From the NCBI GenBank assembly GCA_003660235.1, contig QGON01000066.1, positions 62,001-126,000 on the forward strand: a DNA stretch of 64,000 nucleotides, written 5' to 3'. Below are positions 54,401 to 62,486 of this stretch, in pieces. This stretch comes from a bacterium endosymbiont of Escarpia laminata (GTDB lineage: Bacteria > Pseudomonadota > Gammaproteobacteria > Chromatiales > Chromatiaceae). The notes under the pieces are model-generated. The model saw only the letters and a program-made list of their open reading frames with translations. It ran no database searches and was not told the DNA's origin. How positions within the stretch are numbered: the first letter of the stretch is position 1; each line of letters starts with the position of its first letter. Position numbers and translations under genes: made by a program.

Positions 54401-57400
54401 GACAGATCCACCAAGGCTACACCGTTGGTTCCGCAACCAATAAATGCCAGGCCCTCATTTCGGGAGAGCGCCACGCTGTTGACCGTGTGATTTACCCGCA
54501 CTGCACTGATCAAGGTCGGGGTTGCGGGAATCCTCAGATCGAAGAACTGGATGGTGCCATCGGCGCCGTTGGCAACCACGGCCAGATCGAAAACCTCGGT
54601 ATCGGGATCGACGGATCCATCACCGTTGACATCCATTTCGAAGTCGGCGATGCCCGCAACACCCTGGGCATTACCGGTGGTCGATGCATTGCCGATGAAC
54701 GCCAGGGAGGCGGCATCGAGAACGGTCAGACCATTGATCCCGGCAACCAGCAGCTTGTCACCGAGAACAACGACATCATTTGCCGTCTCCAGTGCACTGG
54801 CCGGGAACCTTGGGCCGAGGGCGCCACCGGGATTGGCGGGGTCGTCAGGAATAGCCTGGCCGGTATCGACGCTTTCGACACCAATGGTCTGAACTGCAAC
54901 CAGGGCTTGTTGACCAGGTCCCACGGCTACCGCCGCCGGTATACCGGGGGAGTCAGGCACGCCAGCCGGAGGGGTCTGACCAGCGGGGGTACTGAGCTGG
55001 GAGCTGCCGATCATCAGTGGAGTGTCTGCAGTGTTGAGATCGAAAACCTGCAGCAAGCCGGCATCCGCACCACTGACTGCAAAACCCAGTGTGCCTGCGA
55101 CCGAATTGCCGTCGCGATCGATCAGGTTTGCACTTTCCAACAGCGCCACACCGGACACGCCGCCAGCCACCGGGATCTCATGGAGCACAACCGGCGCATC
55201 AACCACGCTGATATCGACGATGGATAGACCGGCATCCCCACCGACAAGGGCAAGATCGCCGGACACTGCCACATCGCGTGCAACACCAAGCGTAGTTCCA
55301 TCGAGGAGGCGCGGCATGAAGGTGGTGAACCCGTCCCCGAAAGGCTGCGCCAGTCGCGCACCTGAGAGCGCCAATAACCGGGTGGAGATCCCATAGCGAT
55401 AACTCCGGCCAAAACCCCAGCGCCGCATCGGAGTAAAAGTGACGCGAGTGGCATCATCTGTAACAGTGGTACGCCCGAAGACACGATTGCCTGCAAAATC
55501 GGTGACGACGATATTTCCACTCAAGGTCGTTGTATCGATGGACTCGGAGAATTCAAATTTGAGCGAGTCGCCAATATCGACCAGCGCATCTGCTCCGGGC
55601 CTTGCTTCTACATAGAGGGTGCCGGCTACTGCCCCCATCGGCTCACCTATGTCCAGACTACCGATAACCGGTGCCTGTCCCGAGGCCATGCCGTTTACCG
55701 CACCGGTGACTGGATCGTTGAACGAGAGTAAAAATACCGTGGCGGAAACAACCGGCAGATTAAACGCTGCATTCGGCCCTTCCGTCTCAAATACGAAGGG
55801 TGTTCCGTCCAGCGCGATGGTCGCCGCGGGTCCGGTATTCTGTCCGGTTACCGACACCAGCGGCTGGTCGGATGCCATGACTGCGTAAGTGGCGCCTGAC
55901 GTGGCACCAGGCAGCTCGCGGCCCGATGTCATCAGCATGGGCGTTCCGTCCACATCGACGATCTCCAGCCGGTCGACCAGGGCCAGCTTTGGCTCGCCTG
56001 CAAGTTCCGTGAGGCGCATCAACAGCAGGTCTGGCGTACCTACCAAAGCAGGCGGCACCGGCAGTTCGAGGTCGACCCGCGCCGCCGGGGCGATGGCTGA
56101 AGCGGAAAGCTGCTGGTTGGGCAGTCCTTCGGTCGGTGCCTCGAGGTAGAGGGTCGGGAAGCGGGAGACGAATCCCTGCTCGAGCAGATTTGTATTTGGA
56201 GCGCCGCCGACGATGAGGGTTGTAGTATCGAGGTTGTGGCGCTCACCGTTTTCATCCTCGGCCCTGGCATTGAACTTCACCGTGCCGTTGACCAGGAAAT
56301 CCACTGGCACGATCAGCGATCCGCTGCCCGTAAAAGGCGCGCTGCTTACAGTCACCGGCGCAAAGCGATCCTGGCTCTCTTCCAGCACCAGACTGGAAAG
56401 GCGTTTGAAACGTCCGCCGTCGAGTGACAGGTCGAACTGATCAATGTAACTGAAGCCAAACGGTAATGCGGGAAGACCCGAGGCATCGGCCAGCGGTTTG
56501 ATTCGTAGTTGAGTTGGTTCGGCCAGGGCGTCGGGAAGGATCGAGGCGGTACGCCCCTGACCGTCGTCGGCGGAACCCCCGGCAGCGCCAAATCCCACTG
56601 TGCCATCCTCACCCTCAAACTCCGTTATACGGAGTGTGAGTTCCTGGCCGGCAGCATTGCGGAAGGTCAGTCCCAGCTCATCGCCGATTGCGGCCCCGAT
56701 GCGCAAGCGGAATGACCCGTCATCCTGGGCCAGTGTCGAGAAGGTCTCCTGACTTACCAGATTGGTGATGGTGACCCCACTGCCCGCCTCGGCGGAACCC
56801 TGGCTGGCGATGATCTGCACCCTACCCTCCTCATCAGGCAGGGTGGCGAGGATCTGACCCGCTTCCGGCTGCGGCGGCTTGGAGGTGTCTATGGCGGTAA
56901 ATCCGACGGGCGCGAACGGCAGCAGGGCATTGCCAGCCAGATCGGCAACGGTATCTGTCAGTGTGAGGACATAAGCCGTAGCGGAACTCAGACCGCCGGC
57001 CGCTATGATGCTCAAGGAACTGCCATCGGCAGACAGTACCCGGCTTACCGTGACCGGCGTGCCATCGTCGAGCGTCAGGGCCACACTGGTATCGGTAAGC
57101 GTCGTCTCGTCTATCGGCTCGGAGAAATTGACGGCTATGGGCTGATTGAGCAGGACATCGAGCGCTCCACCCGCGGGATCGGTACTGACCACGCTGGGCG
57201 CGATCAGGTTTAGTGTGATGTCGAGCGCGGTCACTGTGGCCACAGTGCCGACTGTGACCTGGGCACTGGCCGCATCGCCGCTGGCCAACTCTGCCGCTGC
57301 CACACTGGTCTGGGTTGCCGCAACACCAGCCACGACGTAGCCGCCACCGATGCCTGTGACATCGGCGAATGGAGTATTGTCGCTGGTCACCAGGGCCTGT

Positions 57401-60400
57401 ACCTGTGGATTCACACCTCCCGGCATGAATACGCTGCCGGCTATCAGCCCAAGGGGATCGATCGAACGGAGAAAGAGGTAATCCCCGCTTCTGGTGATGC
57501 CAGGCAGGGTCAACCCGTTGACCTGTACACGCGTGTGGATACGCGTACCCTGAACCTCGCCCAAAGCGACGATACGTAAGCGGGGAACGCCGGCCGGATC
57601 CGTAAAACGCTGTGCAATAACGATAGAGTCAGCCTCAGTAACTCCGGCAGGTCGTATGATAGAGAGAAGTGCAGTTTCCGGCAGGGTCGTACCGCTGAGA
57701 TCCAGCGCAAGCGCATTGAGCAGTTCGATTCCAGAGGGCAGAGTCAGAGACGCCACCTCGGCAGGGAGCAATTCGATAACTTGATCTGCCGACAGTGCGG
57801 CAACAGGGATCTCCACCAGTGCACCCTGGCCGTCTCCCGTGCCACCCCCGGTCGTACCCATTACAGCGCCACCGAGACCGCCTCCCGGTGCAGTGACATC
57901 GATGAGGACCCGTCCCAGTTGCAGCTCGCGGATACTGAAGTCGCGGGACGGAGTGATGGGGAAATCGGTGGCCAGCGTCAGAGGTTCGGATCCACGAGGT
58001 TGCGCATACAACAGGATGTCTTGTGCAAAGGGTTGCGGTACCACTTGCGCACCATCGAGCAGGTCAAAGACCTCGCTGACACGACCAACGACCAGCGCGC
58101 CACTGGGCAACGCATCGGCTGGTGTGATCGCGATATGACCGACTGCACGCGCTCCCTCGCCCGGTGGTGCCGTGGGCGGTACAACATCGCCTTCGGCAAT
58201 GGCGGCATCGGGCACGGCCAGCGTGTTGACACCCATCAGAGGCTGCCCTGGTTGAGAGGTAGGTGGCGTGTGTGGCGCATCATCGGGCAACAGAAACGCA
58301 ACCTGACCGGTGACATGCAACGACAGATCGATCCTGCCTGCGTCGGTCGATACCTGCGCCGGCGCAAGCGCCACCCACTGGTGCAATCCTCTGTCATATA
58401 TAGCCGCTGAGACCGTGGACGAAGCAGACAGGTTGTATTTGTTGGGCAGGGTCAACACAACTGGCTGGAGGAGTGGGATCCCACCCGGCTCAACGTCGAT
58501 CGCCGAGACAGGTGACCAGCCTGCAGGCAGACGTCCCTGCAACCCCTGGTTACTGATGGGAGTCAGCCGGAGTTCGGCATCCACCGCCAGCGCGCCGGCA
58601 GGCAGCGACAGTTCAAAGAGCGTTGCCGAATCTGTGGCAACGCCACCGGCCGCTGAACTGATGCTATTAAACCGGGCATCCAGGGGCGTGAGGCGTGCAT
58701 CGAGCAGGGTGCGCGCGGTTCCCGATGGCACCCTGCCATGCCGCTCGACACTGGTGAAGCCATCGGCGCTGATCTGTACCAAGGCCTCCCCTTCCATACC
58801 GGGCAGCGCGTATTGCCCGCGTTCATCGGCTGAGTTCTCCAGCGGAGGCACGACAAGACCGCGACCATCTTCAACAAGACTTACCCTGGCTCCAGGTAGT
58901 GGCAACCCTTGGCTATCATCGAACACCTCTCCACGCAGGAATCCACTGCCGCTGCTGATGTCGACAGAGACGGTGCTGTCCACAGCACGGCCCTCATTGA
59001 CGGCAGTCACAATGGCCGATCCATTGGTTTGAGGCGTCAACCTGCCATCCTCATCGACCGAGACAACCCCCACCAGGCTACTTGTGTAGAGCGTGCCGCT
59101 GGCTGCTGCCGAAAGATCCCGACTGCTACCGTCGGAAAAGCTACCGGTCACCATGAGCTGGACTGCATCGCTGGTGGTGCGCAGAGTGACCTGTACCGGC
59201 GACATGTCGAGGCTGTCCAGGGTAATCCCCACCTCGACCACAACCTGAGCCTGATCGCTAAACCCGTTATGCTGGGCAGTGATTGTTGTGGCGCCATTGG
59301 CCAGTGCAGTTAGCCTTCCGTCACTCCCCACCGTTGCAACAAAGGGATTACCGGACTCATAGGTGGTGCCTGTGGCAGCCGCTGTAACGTCCTGGGTGGA
59401 TCGATCGGAGAAATCGGCGGTCACCGTCAAGGGTATCGTGGTACCGATGACGGTCAGACGTGCTCCCGCCGGGGCCAGCCTGATCCCTTCGAGCACCACC
59501 GGCAGCGGCGGCGCCACTGTGAGGGTGAAAGATTGTGAGACGAGCCCCCCCCGTCCATCATCAACACTGACGACTACAGAATGACCACCTGCTTGGGCAG
59601 CATCGGGCAGCCAGGACAACTGGCCACTGACGGGATCTATGCTCATACCCGCAGGGCCTGTGTTGATAGCGAAGGTGAGCGGATCGCCGTTCGGGTCTTC
59701 GGCATCGACATCGTATGCATAGGGTTCGGCAGCAATGGCATCAAGAACCGGTACAGAGGTGATGACAGGAGACTGATTGGGCGGTAGTGCAACGGTGAGT
59801 GTAAATGACTGCTGGGCAATGCCTCCACGCCCGTCTTCCACCTTCACCCTGACCTCCTGGTCGCCACTCTGGAAGAGATCGGGCATCCAATCAATCAAGC
59901 CAGTTTGGGGAGCTATAGCCATGCCGATGGGGGCCTGCTCAAGGGTAAAGATCACGGCATCCGAGTCTGGATCACTGGCCTCGACATCATAGGTGTATGT
60001 CGCACCTACAGCGGCATCCAGGACCGGGGCAGAGGTAAATACGGGTGACTGATTAGACGGTGAAACCAGTATCGAGAATACCTGCTCGGTGCTACCACCC
60101 TGCCCATCATCAACCTGGATCGTCACGGACTGACTACCGGTCTGTGTGGTGTCTGGCGTCCAGTTCACCACTCCGGTGGTTGGAATGATACTCATACCGG
60201 CTGGCGCCTGAACCAGAGCAAAGGTCAGCGGATCAGCCTCAGGGTCGGTGGCTTCAACATCATAGATGTACTCAACGCCTGCCACTGCATTCAACGGAGG
60301 TGTTGAGGTGACCATGGGACTTTGGTTGGGCGGCAGCACCACGACAAGGGTAAAGGACTGTTCGGCAATTCCACCCCGTCCATCATCAACACGAACTTTC

Positions 60401-62241
60401 ACCGCATGACTGCCGACCTGTGAGACGTCGGGTGTCCAAGCCATCAGGCCGGTGGCCGGGTCCAAACTCATTCCCGCCGGTGCCCGTACCAGTACATAGG
60501 TGAGTGGGTCTGCATCTGAATCACTGGCGTCAGCATCATAGGTATATGATTCTCCGGCAACCGCGCTCAATAACGGTGCAGATGTGAATACCGGACTTTG
60601 ATTTGCAAGAGGTGTTACCACAATAGTGAAGGACTGTTCGGCAAAACCTCCCTGCCCGTCCTCTACCCTTATTCTCACAGCCTGATTACCGATCTGTGAT
60701 CCGTCGGGTATCCAGCTCATCTGACCTGTAGCCGGATCGATGCTCATTCCAGCAGGTGAATGAACCACTGAAAAGGCCAGGGGGTCAGCATCAGGATCGT
60801 TGGCATCAGCATCATAGGTATATGCCAGGCCAACAAATGCATTCAATATGGGCGTTGAGGTGAATATCGGACTCTGGTTGGATGGAGCCGTTACGACGAT
60901 AGCAAAGGACTGTTCGGCAATGCCTCCATGTCCGTCATCTGCCTGGATGGTCACCGCCTGGTTACCAACCTGTGAAATATCGGGTGTCCAGCTCACCTGA
61001 CCGGAGACCGGATCTATAACCATGCCGCCGGGTGCCTGAACCAAAGCAAAGGTTAACTGGTCATTATCCGGGTCGCTGGCAGCAGCACCGTAGCTATATG
61101 CCACACCGACCACAGCCTCTAAATCAGGTATGGAGGTAAACGACGGTGAACTATTGAGCAGCGGTAAGTTTTCAACAGTAACCGTAAACGCCTGGGTTAC
61201 ACTTGAACCCTTTCCGTCGTCTACCTGCACTTCAACCGGATAAGATCCGGGGTTCTGAGGTGTCCAACCGATGCGCCCGGTGGCATTGTCAATGGCCATG
61301 CCGGCAGGGGCAGACACGTGACTATAGATCAGGTTGTCCCGATTGGGGTCGGCCGCGTTGACATCATAGTTGAACTCTACGCCAACCGTGCCGTGAGTGA
61401 TGGCAGTCGAATAGATAAGCGGTGCATGGTTCGGTGGAGCAGTGCTGCCTCTACCCCGCCGCCGAACCCGCCGTTCACTCGGATTGATGGCTACTACCTC
61501 TGAATAACACCAGTTACCCTGTAACAGAGCACCTACCACATAGAGATAGCTTTCCCCATTGGTCAGACCCAGATCGAGATAGGTGGAATAGGTCGACGTG
61601 GTTTCCGCAATTTTTATAAAACTCCCGGGACTGCTCTGGTGTGCTCTGTAGACATCATAATGTTCGGTACCCTCCAGGTGGGTCCAGATCAGGCTGACCT
61701 GGCCAGGTTTTGGCCGGGCAGACAGGGCGAAACAGGGAGTGACACTGATTTCTGCAGCATCCGGGACAGAACGCAAGTTGCCGTTGTCCACGATCAGCGT
61801 GACGCTATACCTACCTTCCGGGATGGAGACAGCAGAAACCTGATCGGCACTGGTCGCAAATGGGCCATACCAGTGATAGGAGAGTGGATTACCTTCGGAG
61901 TCTGTACCTGAGCCCTGCAACGTCACCTGTGCGGCGATCGGCTGATCCTTGTCCAGCATGCGGTCGCTGCCTGCATCCGCAACGGGTTGGGCCGCCATGG
62001 CAGCATCCGGGCTGCCCTGCATGAAAATCGTTATAAATAAGAGAACCCTGAAAATTGTCCACAATCCCGCAGGAGCATTAAACAAATGCTTATACCTGTT
62101 AGCCGATCCTGAGATGCGGCACAAGGAGACAAAAAAAGCGCGCAAGTTCCTTAGGCGTTTCCAGGAAACGCTTGCTACCCTGCCTTCCGCAAACCATGAT
62201 GGATAAGTATCCATATATACCCAGGTCTTATGCCTCTTCAA
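48493..62241 (-). CDS. Giant secreted Ig-like protein with embedded subtilisin (S8) protease
   Basis: About 4582 residues; the start is uncertain (TTG 62241 or ATG 62214, neither with a good ribosome-binding site). Signal peptide about 62-82 (IFRVLLFITIFMQG). Then PKD-like (84-165); FN3 with an Arg-rich stretch ERRVRRRGRG (165-270); seven cadherin-like NQSP repeats (270-914); Big_2 (920-1100); carboxypeptidase-regulatory and ZU5-like regions (1100-1330); Big_5 domains near 1700 and 2250; LVIVD-like propeller (2304-2670); Big_2 (2797-2987); PPC (3080-3190); IPT/TIG (3197-3280); I9-like prodomain (3283-3370); S8 domain with AFIDKGF (Asp about 3430), GHGTAM (His about 3474), PAGN (Asn about 3582) and GTSYAAAM (Ser about 3660); a second propeller (3744-4230); and an unassigned C-terminus. 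The catalytic residues are all present. Target unknown. Confidence 0.85.
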   Translation of the reverse strand: MKRHKTWVYMDTYPSWFAEGRVASVSWKRLRNLRAFFVSLCRISGSANRYKHLFNAPAGLWTIFRVLLFITIFMQGSPDAAMAAQPVADAGSDRMLDKDQPIAAQVTLQGSGTDSEGNPLSYHWYGPFATSADQVSAVSIPEGRYSVTLIVDNGNLRSVPDAAEISVTPCFALSARPKPGQVSLIWTHLEGTEHYDVYRAHQSSPGSFIKIAETTSTYSTYLDLGLTNGESYLYVVGALLQGNWCYSEVVAINPSERRVRRRGRGSTAPPNHAPLIYSTAITHGTVGVEFNYDVNAADPNRDNLIYSHVSAPAGMAIDNATGRIGWTPQNPGSYPVEVQVDDGKGSSVTQAFTVTVENLPLLNSSPSFTSIPDLEAVVGVAYSYGAAASDPDNDQLTFALVQAPGGMVIDPVSGQVSWTPDISQVGNQAVTIQADDGHGGIAEQSFAIVVTAPSNQSPIFTSTPILNAFVGLAYTYDADANDPDADPLAFSVVHSPAGMSIDPATGQMSWIPDGSQIGNQAVRIRVEDGQGGFAEQSFTIVVTPLANQSPVFTSAPLLSAVAGESYTYDADASDSDADPLTYVLVRAPAGMSLDPATGLMAWTPDVSQVGSHAVKVRVDDGRGGIAEQSFTLVVVLPPNQSPMVTSTPPLNAVAGVEYIYDVEATDPEADPLTFALVQAPAGMSIIPTTGVVNWTPDTTQTGSQSVTIQVDDGQGGSTEQVFSILVSPSNQSPVFTSAPVLDAAVGATYTYDVEASDPDSDAVIFTLEQAPIGMAIAPQTGLIDWMPDLFQSGDQEVRVKVEDGRGGIAQQSFTLTVALPPNQSPVITSVPVLDAIAAEPYAYDVDAEDPNGDPLTFAINTGPAGMSIDPVSGQLSWLPDAAQAGGHSVVVSVDDGRGGLVSQSFTLTVAPPLPVVLEGIRLAPAGARLTVIGTTIPLTVTADFSDRSTQDVTAAATGTTYESGNPFVATVGSDGRLTALANGATTITAQHNGFSDQAQVVVEVGITLDSLDMSPVQVTLRTTSDAVQLMVTGSFSDGSSRDLSAAASGTLYTSSLVGVVSVDEDGRLTPQTNGSAIVTAVNEGRAVDSTVSVDISSGSGFLRGEVFDDSQGLPLPGARVSLVEDGRGLVVPPLENSADERGQYALPGMEGEALVQISADGFTSVERHGRVPSGTARTLLDARLTPLDARFNSISSAAGGVATDSATLFELSLPAGALAVDAELRLTPISNQGLQGRLPAGWSPVSAIDVEPGGIPLLQPVVLTLPNKYNLSASSTVSAAIYDRGLHQWVALAPAQVSTDAGRIDLSLHVTGQVAFLLPDDAPHTPPTSQPGQPLMGVNTLAVPDAAIAEGDVVPPTAPPGEGARAVGHIAITPADALPSGALVVGRVSEVFDLLDGAQVVPQPFAQDILLYAQPRGSEPLTLATDFPITPSRDFSIRELQLGRVLIDVTAPGGGLGGAVMGTTGGGTGDGQGALVEIPVAALSADQVIELLPAEVASLTLPSGIELLNALALDLSGTTLPETALLSIIRPAGVTEADSIVIAQRFTDPAGVPRLRIVALGEVQGTRIHTRVQVNGLTLPGITRSGDYLFLRSIDPLGLIAGSVFMPGGVNPQVQALVTSDNTPFADVTGIGGGYVVAGVAATQTSVAAAELASGDAASAQVTVGTVATVTALDITLNLIAPSVVSTDPAGGALDVLLNQPIAVNFSEPIDETTLTDTSVALTLDDGTPVTVSRVLSADGSSLSIIAAGGLSSATAYVLTLTDTVADLAGNALLPFAPVGFTAIDTSKPPQPEAGQILATLPDEEGRVQIIASQGSAEAGSGVTITNLVSQETFSTLAQDDGSFRLRIGAAIGDELGLTFRNAAGQELTLRITEFEGEDGTVGFGAAGGSADDGQGRTASILPDALAEPTQLRIKPLADASGLPALPFGFSYIDQFDLSLDGGRFKRLSSLVLEESQDRFAPVTVSSAPFTGSGSLIVPVDFLVNGTVKFNARAEDENGERHNLDTTTLIVGGAPNTNLLEQGFVSRFPTLYLEAPTEGLPNQQLSASAIAPAARVDLELPVPPALVGTPDLLLMRLTELAGEPKLALVDRLEIVDVDGTPMLMTSGRELPGATSGATYAVMASDQPLVSVTGQNTGPAATIALDGTPFVFETEGPNAAFNLPVVSATVFLLSFNDPVTGAVNGMASGQAPVIGSLDIGEPMGAVAGTLYVEARPGADALVDIGDSLKFEFSESIDTTTLSGNIVVTDFAGNRVFGRTTVTDDATRVTFTPMRRWGFGRSYRYGISTRLLALSGARLAQPFGDGFTTFMPRLLDGTTLGVARDVAVSGDLALVGGDAGLSIVDISVVDAPVVLHEIPVAGGVSGVALLESANLIDRDGNSVAGTLGFAVSGADAGLLQVFDLNTADTPLMIGSSQLSTPAGQTPPAGVPDSPGIPAAVAVGPGQQALVAVQTIGVESVDTGQAIPDDPANPGGALGPRFPASALETANDVVVLGDKLLVAGINGLTVLDAASLAFIGNASTTGNAQGVAGIADFEMDVNGDGSVDPDTEVFDLAVVANGADGTIQFFDLRIPATPTLISAVRVNHTVNSVALSRNEGLAFIGCGTNGVALVDLSGPISIQPIDLDFDTLDDRVLGQVSTSGSAGSVALDLARGVGYVADGASGLTVVQLLPPRTVFTQIRRDPVAAITGEEQSILDSRAAFLTDDELEITISAVIPPRSGLYLAIEEVPNAGGAAVVRFPDGTTSAPLSSGSNLLVARIGDLPSTGSLVSLKIQDQGGRLLDRFDLELSLPDIGDAELVSLFVAPEEMTIPADGQTAQISVGGQFSNGLSLNLTGSSSGTQYSPLGTAVATVNVEGLVTAVAGGRTTVQVSNAGRGADVGIDVQQPPALTGIRLDQTSLTLVAPGAQVQLQVTGLMSDQSDADLTLDSGIQYGSDATNVVTVDSNGLISATGEGLGVVSVSNGAFTDSVRIAVEFRTPPDVAAIDLAPFTGPVRTDRGQVLMQAGISGTGSLEGLTISFSILNSGLAPMTAVTDYSGVALAGIVESLGAGSYTVEASIIDPASGDVLIDAESLVVTAASGDIEPNDTLDSASIIDQDLPINGGLDGSTDAIDNFRMTSSTGGTLTLILELAEGTALSDVTVRLLSSDGSVLAVFTPEAEFSSFEFDILAGDSYLEVGNGTGLLDYSLRTSVEAGPLEVLSVSPAAGGTATLVTIAGSGFSTLPSANMVQFGGIMGEMVSVTSTQLQVLVPANATDGPVEVIVGSQRVSGPEFLTGNTGPPPTPTGSRLDPDSVRRDPVTGLEIVVNQLIVRFRPIVEGTEVEDLALGLDGQVVGYLPLSNTYLLEFPAIETIKGLHALEQTLDAEPRVLFASHNALGDSRGRLDTRDGVANHHSDAYRLAGIFEATERIRRTPPFDDPSNFEKVHIAFIDKGFSPVVLQEFDFADTQVHELDCPGVHPTPCTTAVVPNAPDPSGHGTAMVSIVGMDNDNTVVNGILSGIYQPDLVEQQRNKNNNTFSIYAVPETYFQAAQALLLIANNPHKADVVVLGWGWGFGSPGMHQQRCISFFTPVLANMLDRTLVIVPAGNADRSDQYDCPGSLSVDPALGNVMTVGGITVHPGNRGRRLPGSNYGPTITLAAPAEDILAVNSSWAFNPDTPYMNRTGTSYAAAMVAGVAGMLQAIHDCSAAGADVCPDPPVPRFKPAELKKILLETAKDNSSSWDQGDMKRLNALGAVHEVLPRLDRQAIYVADQDAFNGPGNPLGRLIAMDVDPVTGEPGLSQVVPLKLDVDSQTLTGTRPTALETCGPFLFVVVEDSSGNLGDGVMQFYTPLMQPMAFYPFSGAKFPVPAAGNSQQKVKLMTNRPGMVCSKDRTLLYVGGTRGITIINIVERKLVQRLSDLPDTANITPADITAFDERRVNLGQLFDIGIPTLNGYKKVTMVSCLELSPDGKTLYACLSTGRGKGSQPGAVLPINVDLYKDAKPEQGLQTDFSDYLSLSMNFQDWPSTNPQDGVEKLMMLMKNPGSTAGGDEPSDVAVGADGKYLYLLNGGVFEYQGILDGKFPPEYYEALAGGQAIGAASSATTGGIDGLLQGLSNLVTQISGVYADLLHDLLEDLKKGKTLLSAPGYTGTFAAKTHQVTGGTYLQGDRIWFFPPEVLFGWNVSTSDNSLLLDQSYQPQVFAKRPFAMSFRPTPGPVSNPFSSSRALVAFHQTGNFGVLDLITQKEFQQAPPSGSESEGVGPHPDFAQLPPDMFQGVVGVTPAIPLDAHLWPRRGLLPLQSSGPTFTSPLLPSPDEALLFTNDLVYAQSGRFAVASHAGFGSPITYEDVVVDDFLDSELVRARLEDLGFTISGTTATGAAGTLDEGVQFIQNGFADFRRGGGAISIIHDEPISDDFIEHFDTTVSEFSEGSDRAYFSVIPVCKKVSGGTSGPLSPACEEEVTTRVYDYRTPDSPEKERFHRPRGIAIDQFVYISLPRFGRHIGADDDFTVEWRDPRVKKAEFYVYDLDDTDFNGIPQLVSSKTFNVTTDEKDIRRLRRDLTSLIDSPLEHLQRYRIKVRLLLDTPVIGGQYLFTHVDVTYDEP
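59508..61433 (-). repeat. Seven tandem cadherin-like (NQSP) repeats
   Basis: Units of about 273-279 bp each encode NQSPxFTSxPxL ... YxYDVxAxDPDxDxLTF ... PAGMSIDPxTGxxxWTPD ... QSFTxxV. The first copy is divergent. The DxDxDP pattern suggests Ca binding at inter-domain joints. Confidence 0.75.
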
Positions 62242-62486
62242 CCGGATTGACCGATTGCGTCAGCTGGCTCCTGATCTGCTGATACACAATCCTTCTGATT
62301 GCGTGATATCAGCACCCCTGCGTCCCTGCTTTATTTCTCTTTATAAATCGACTTACTATATTGACCTTGGCTCTCTGACATCTATATCAGCTGCTTCTCT
62401 GTTCCAGGCCTAATATCATCGGGCTCCGCAAAAATGTTTCTACTGTTAACGATACTCTATCCAGTTACCGCCCTTTCTGACGGAAA
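62242..62486. other. AT-rich gap between two giant genes
   Basis: No gene is seen. This should contain the promoter of the S8 giant (minus strand), but no convincing minus-strand -35/-10 pair was found. Confidence 0.35.

Noticed and set aside
62364-62391. TTGACC-16-TATATC promoter-like pair on the plus strand
   Set aside because: No plus-strand gene follows; all genes here are on the minus strand.
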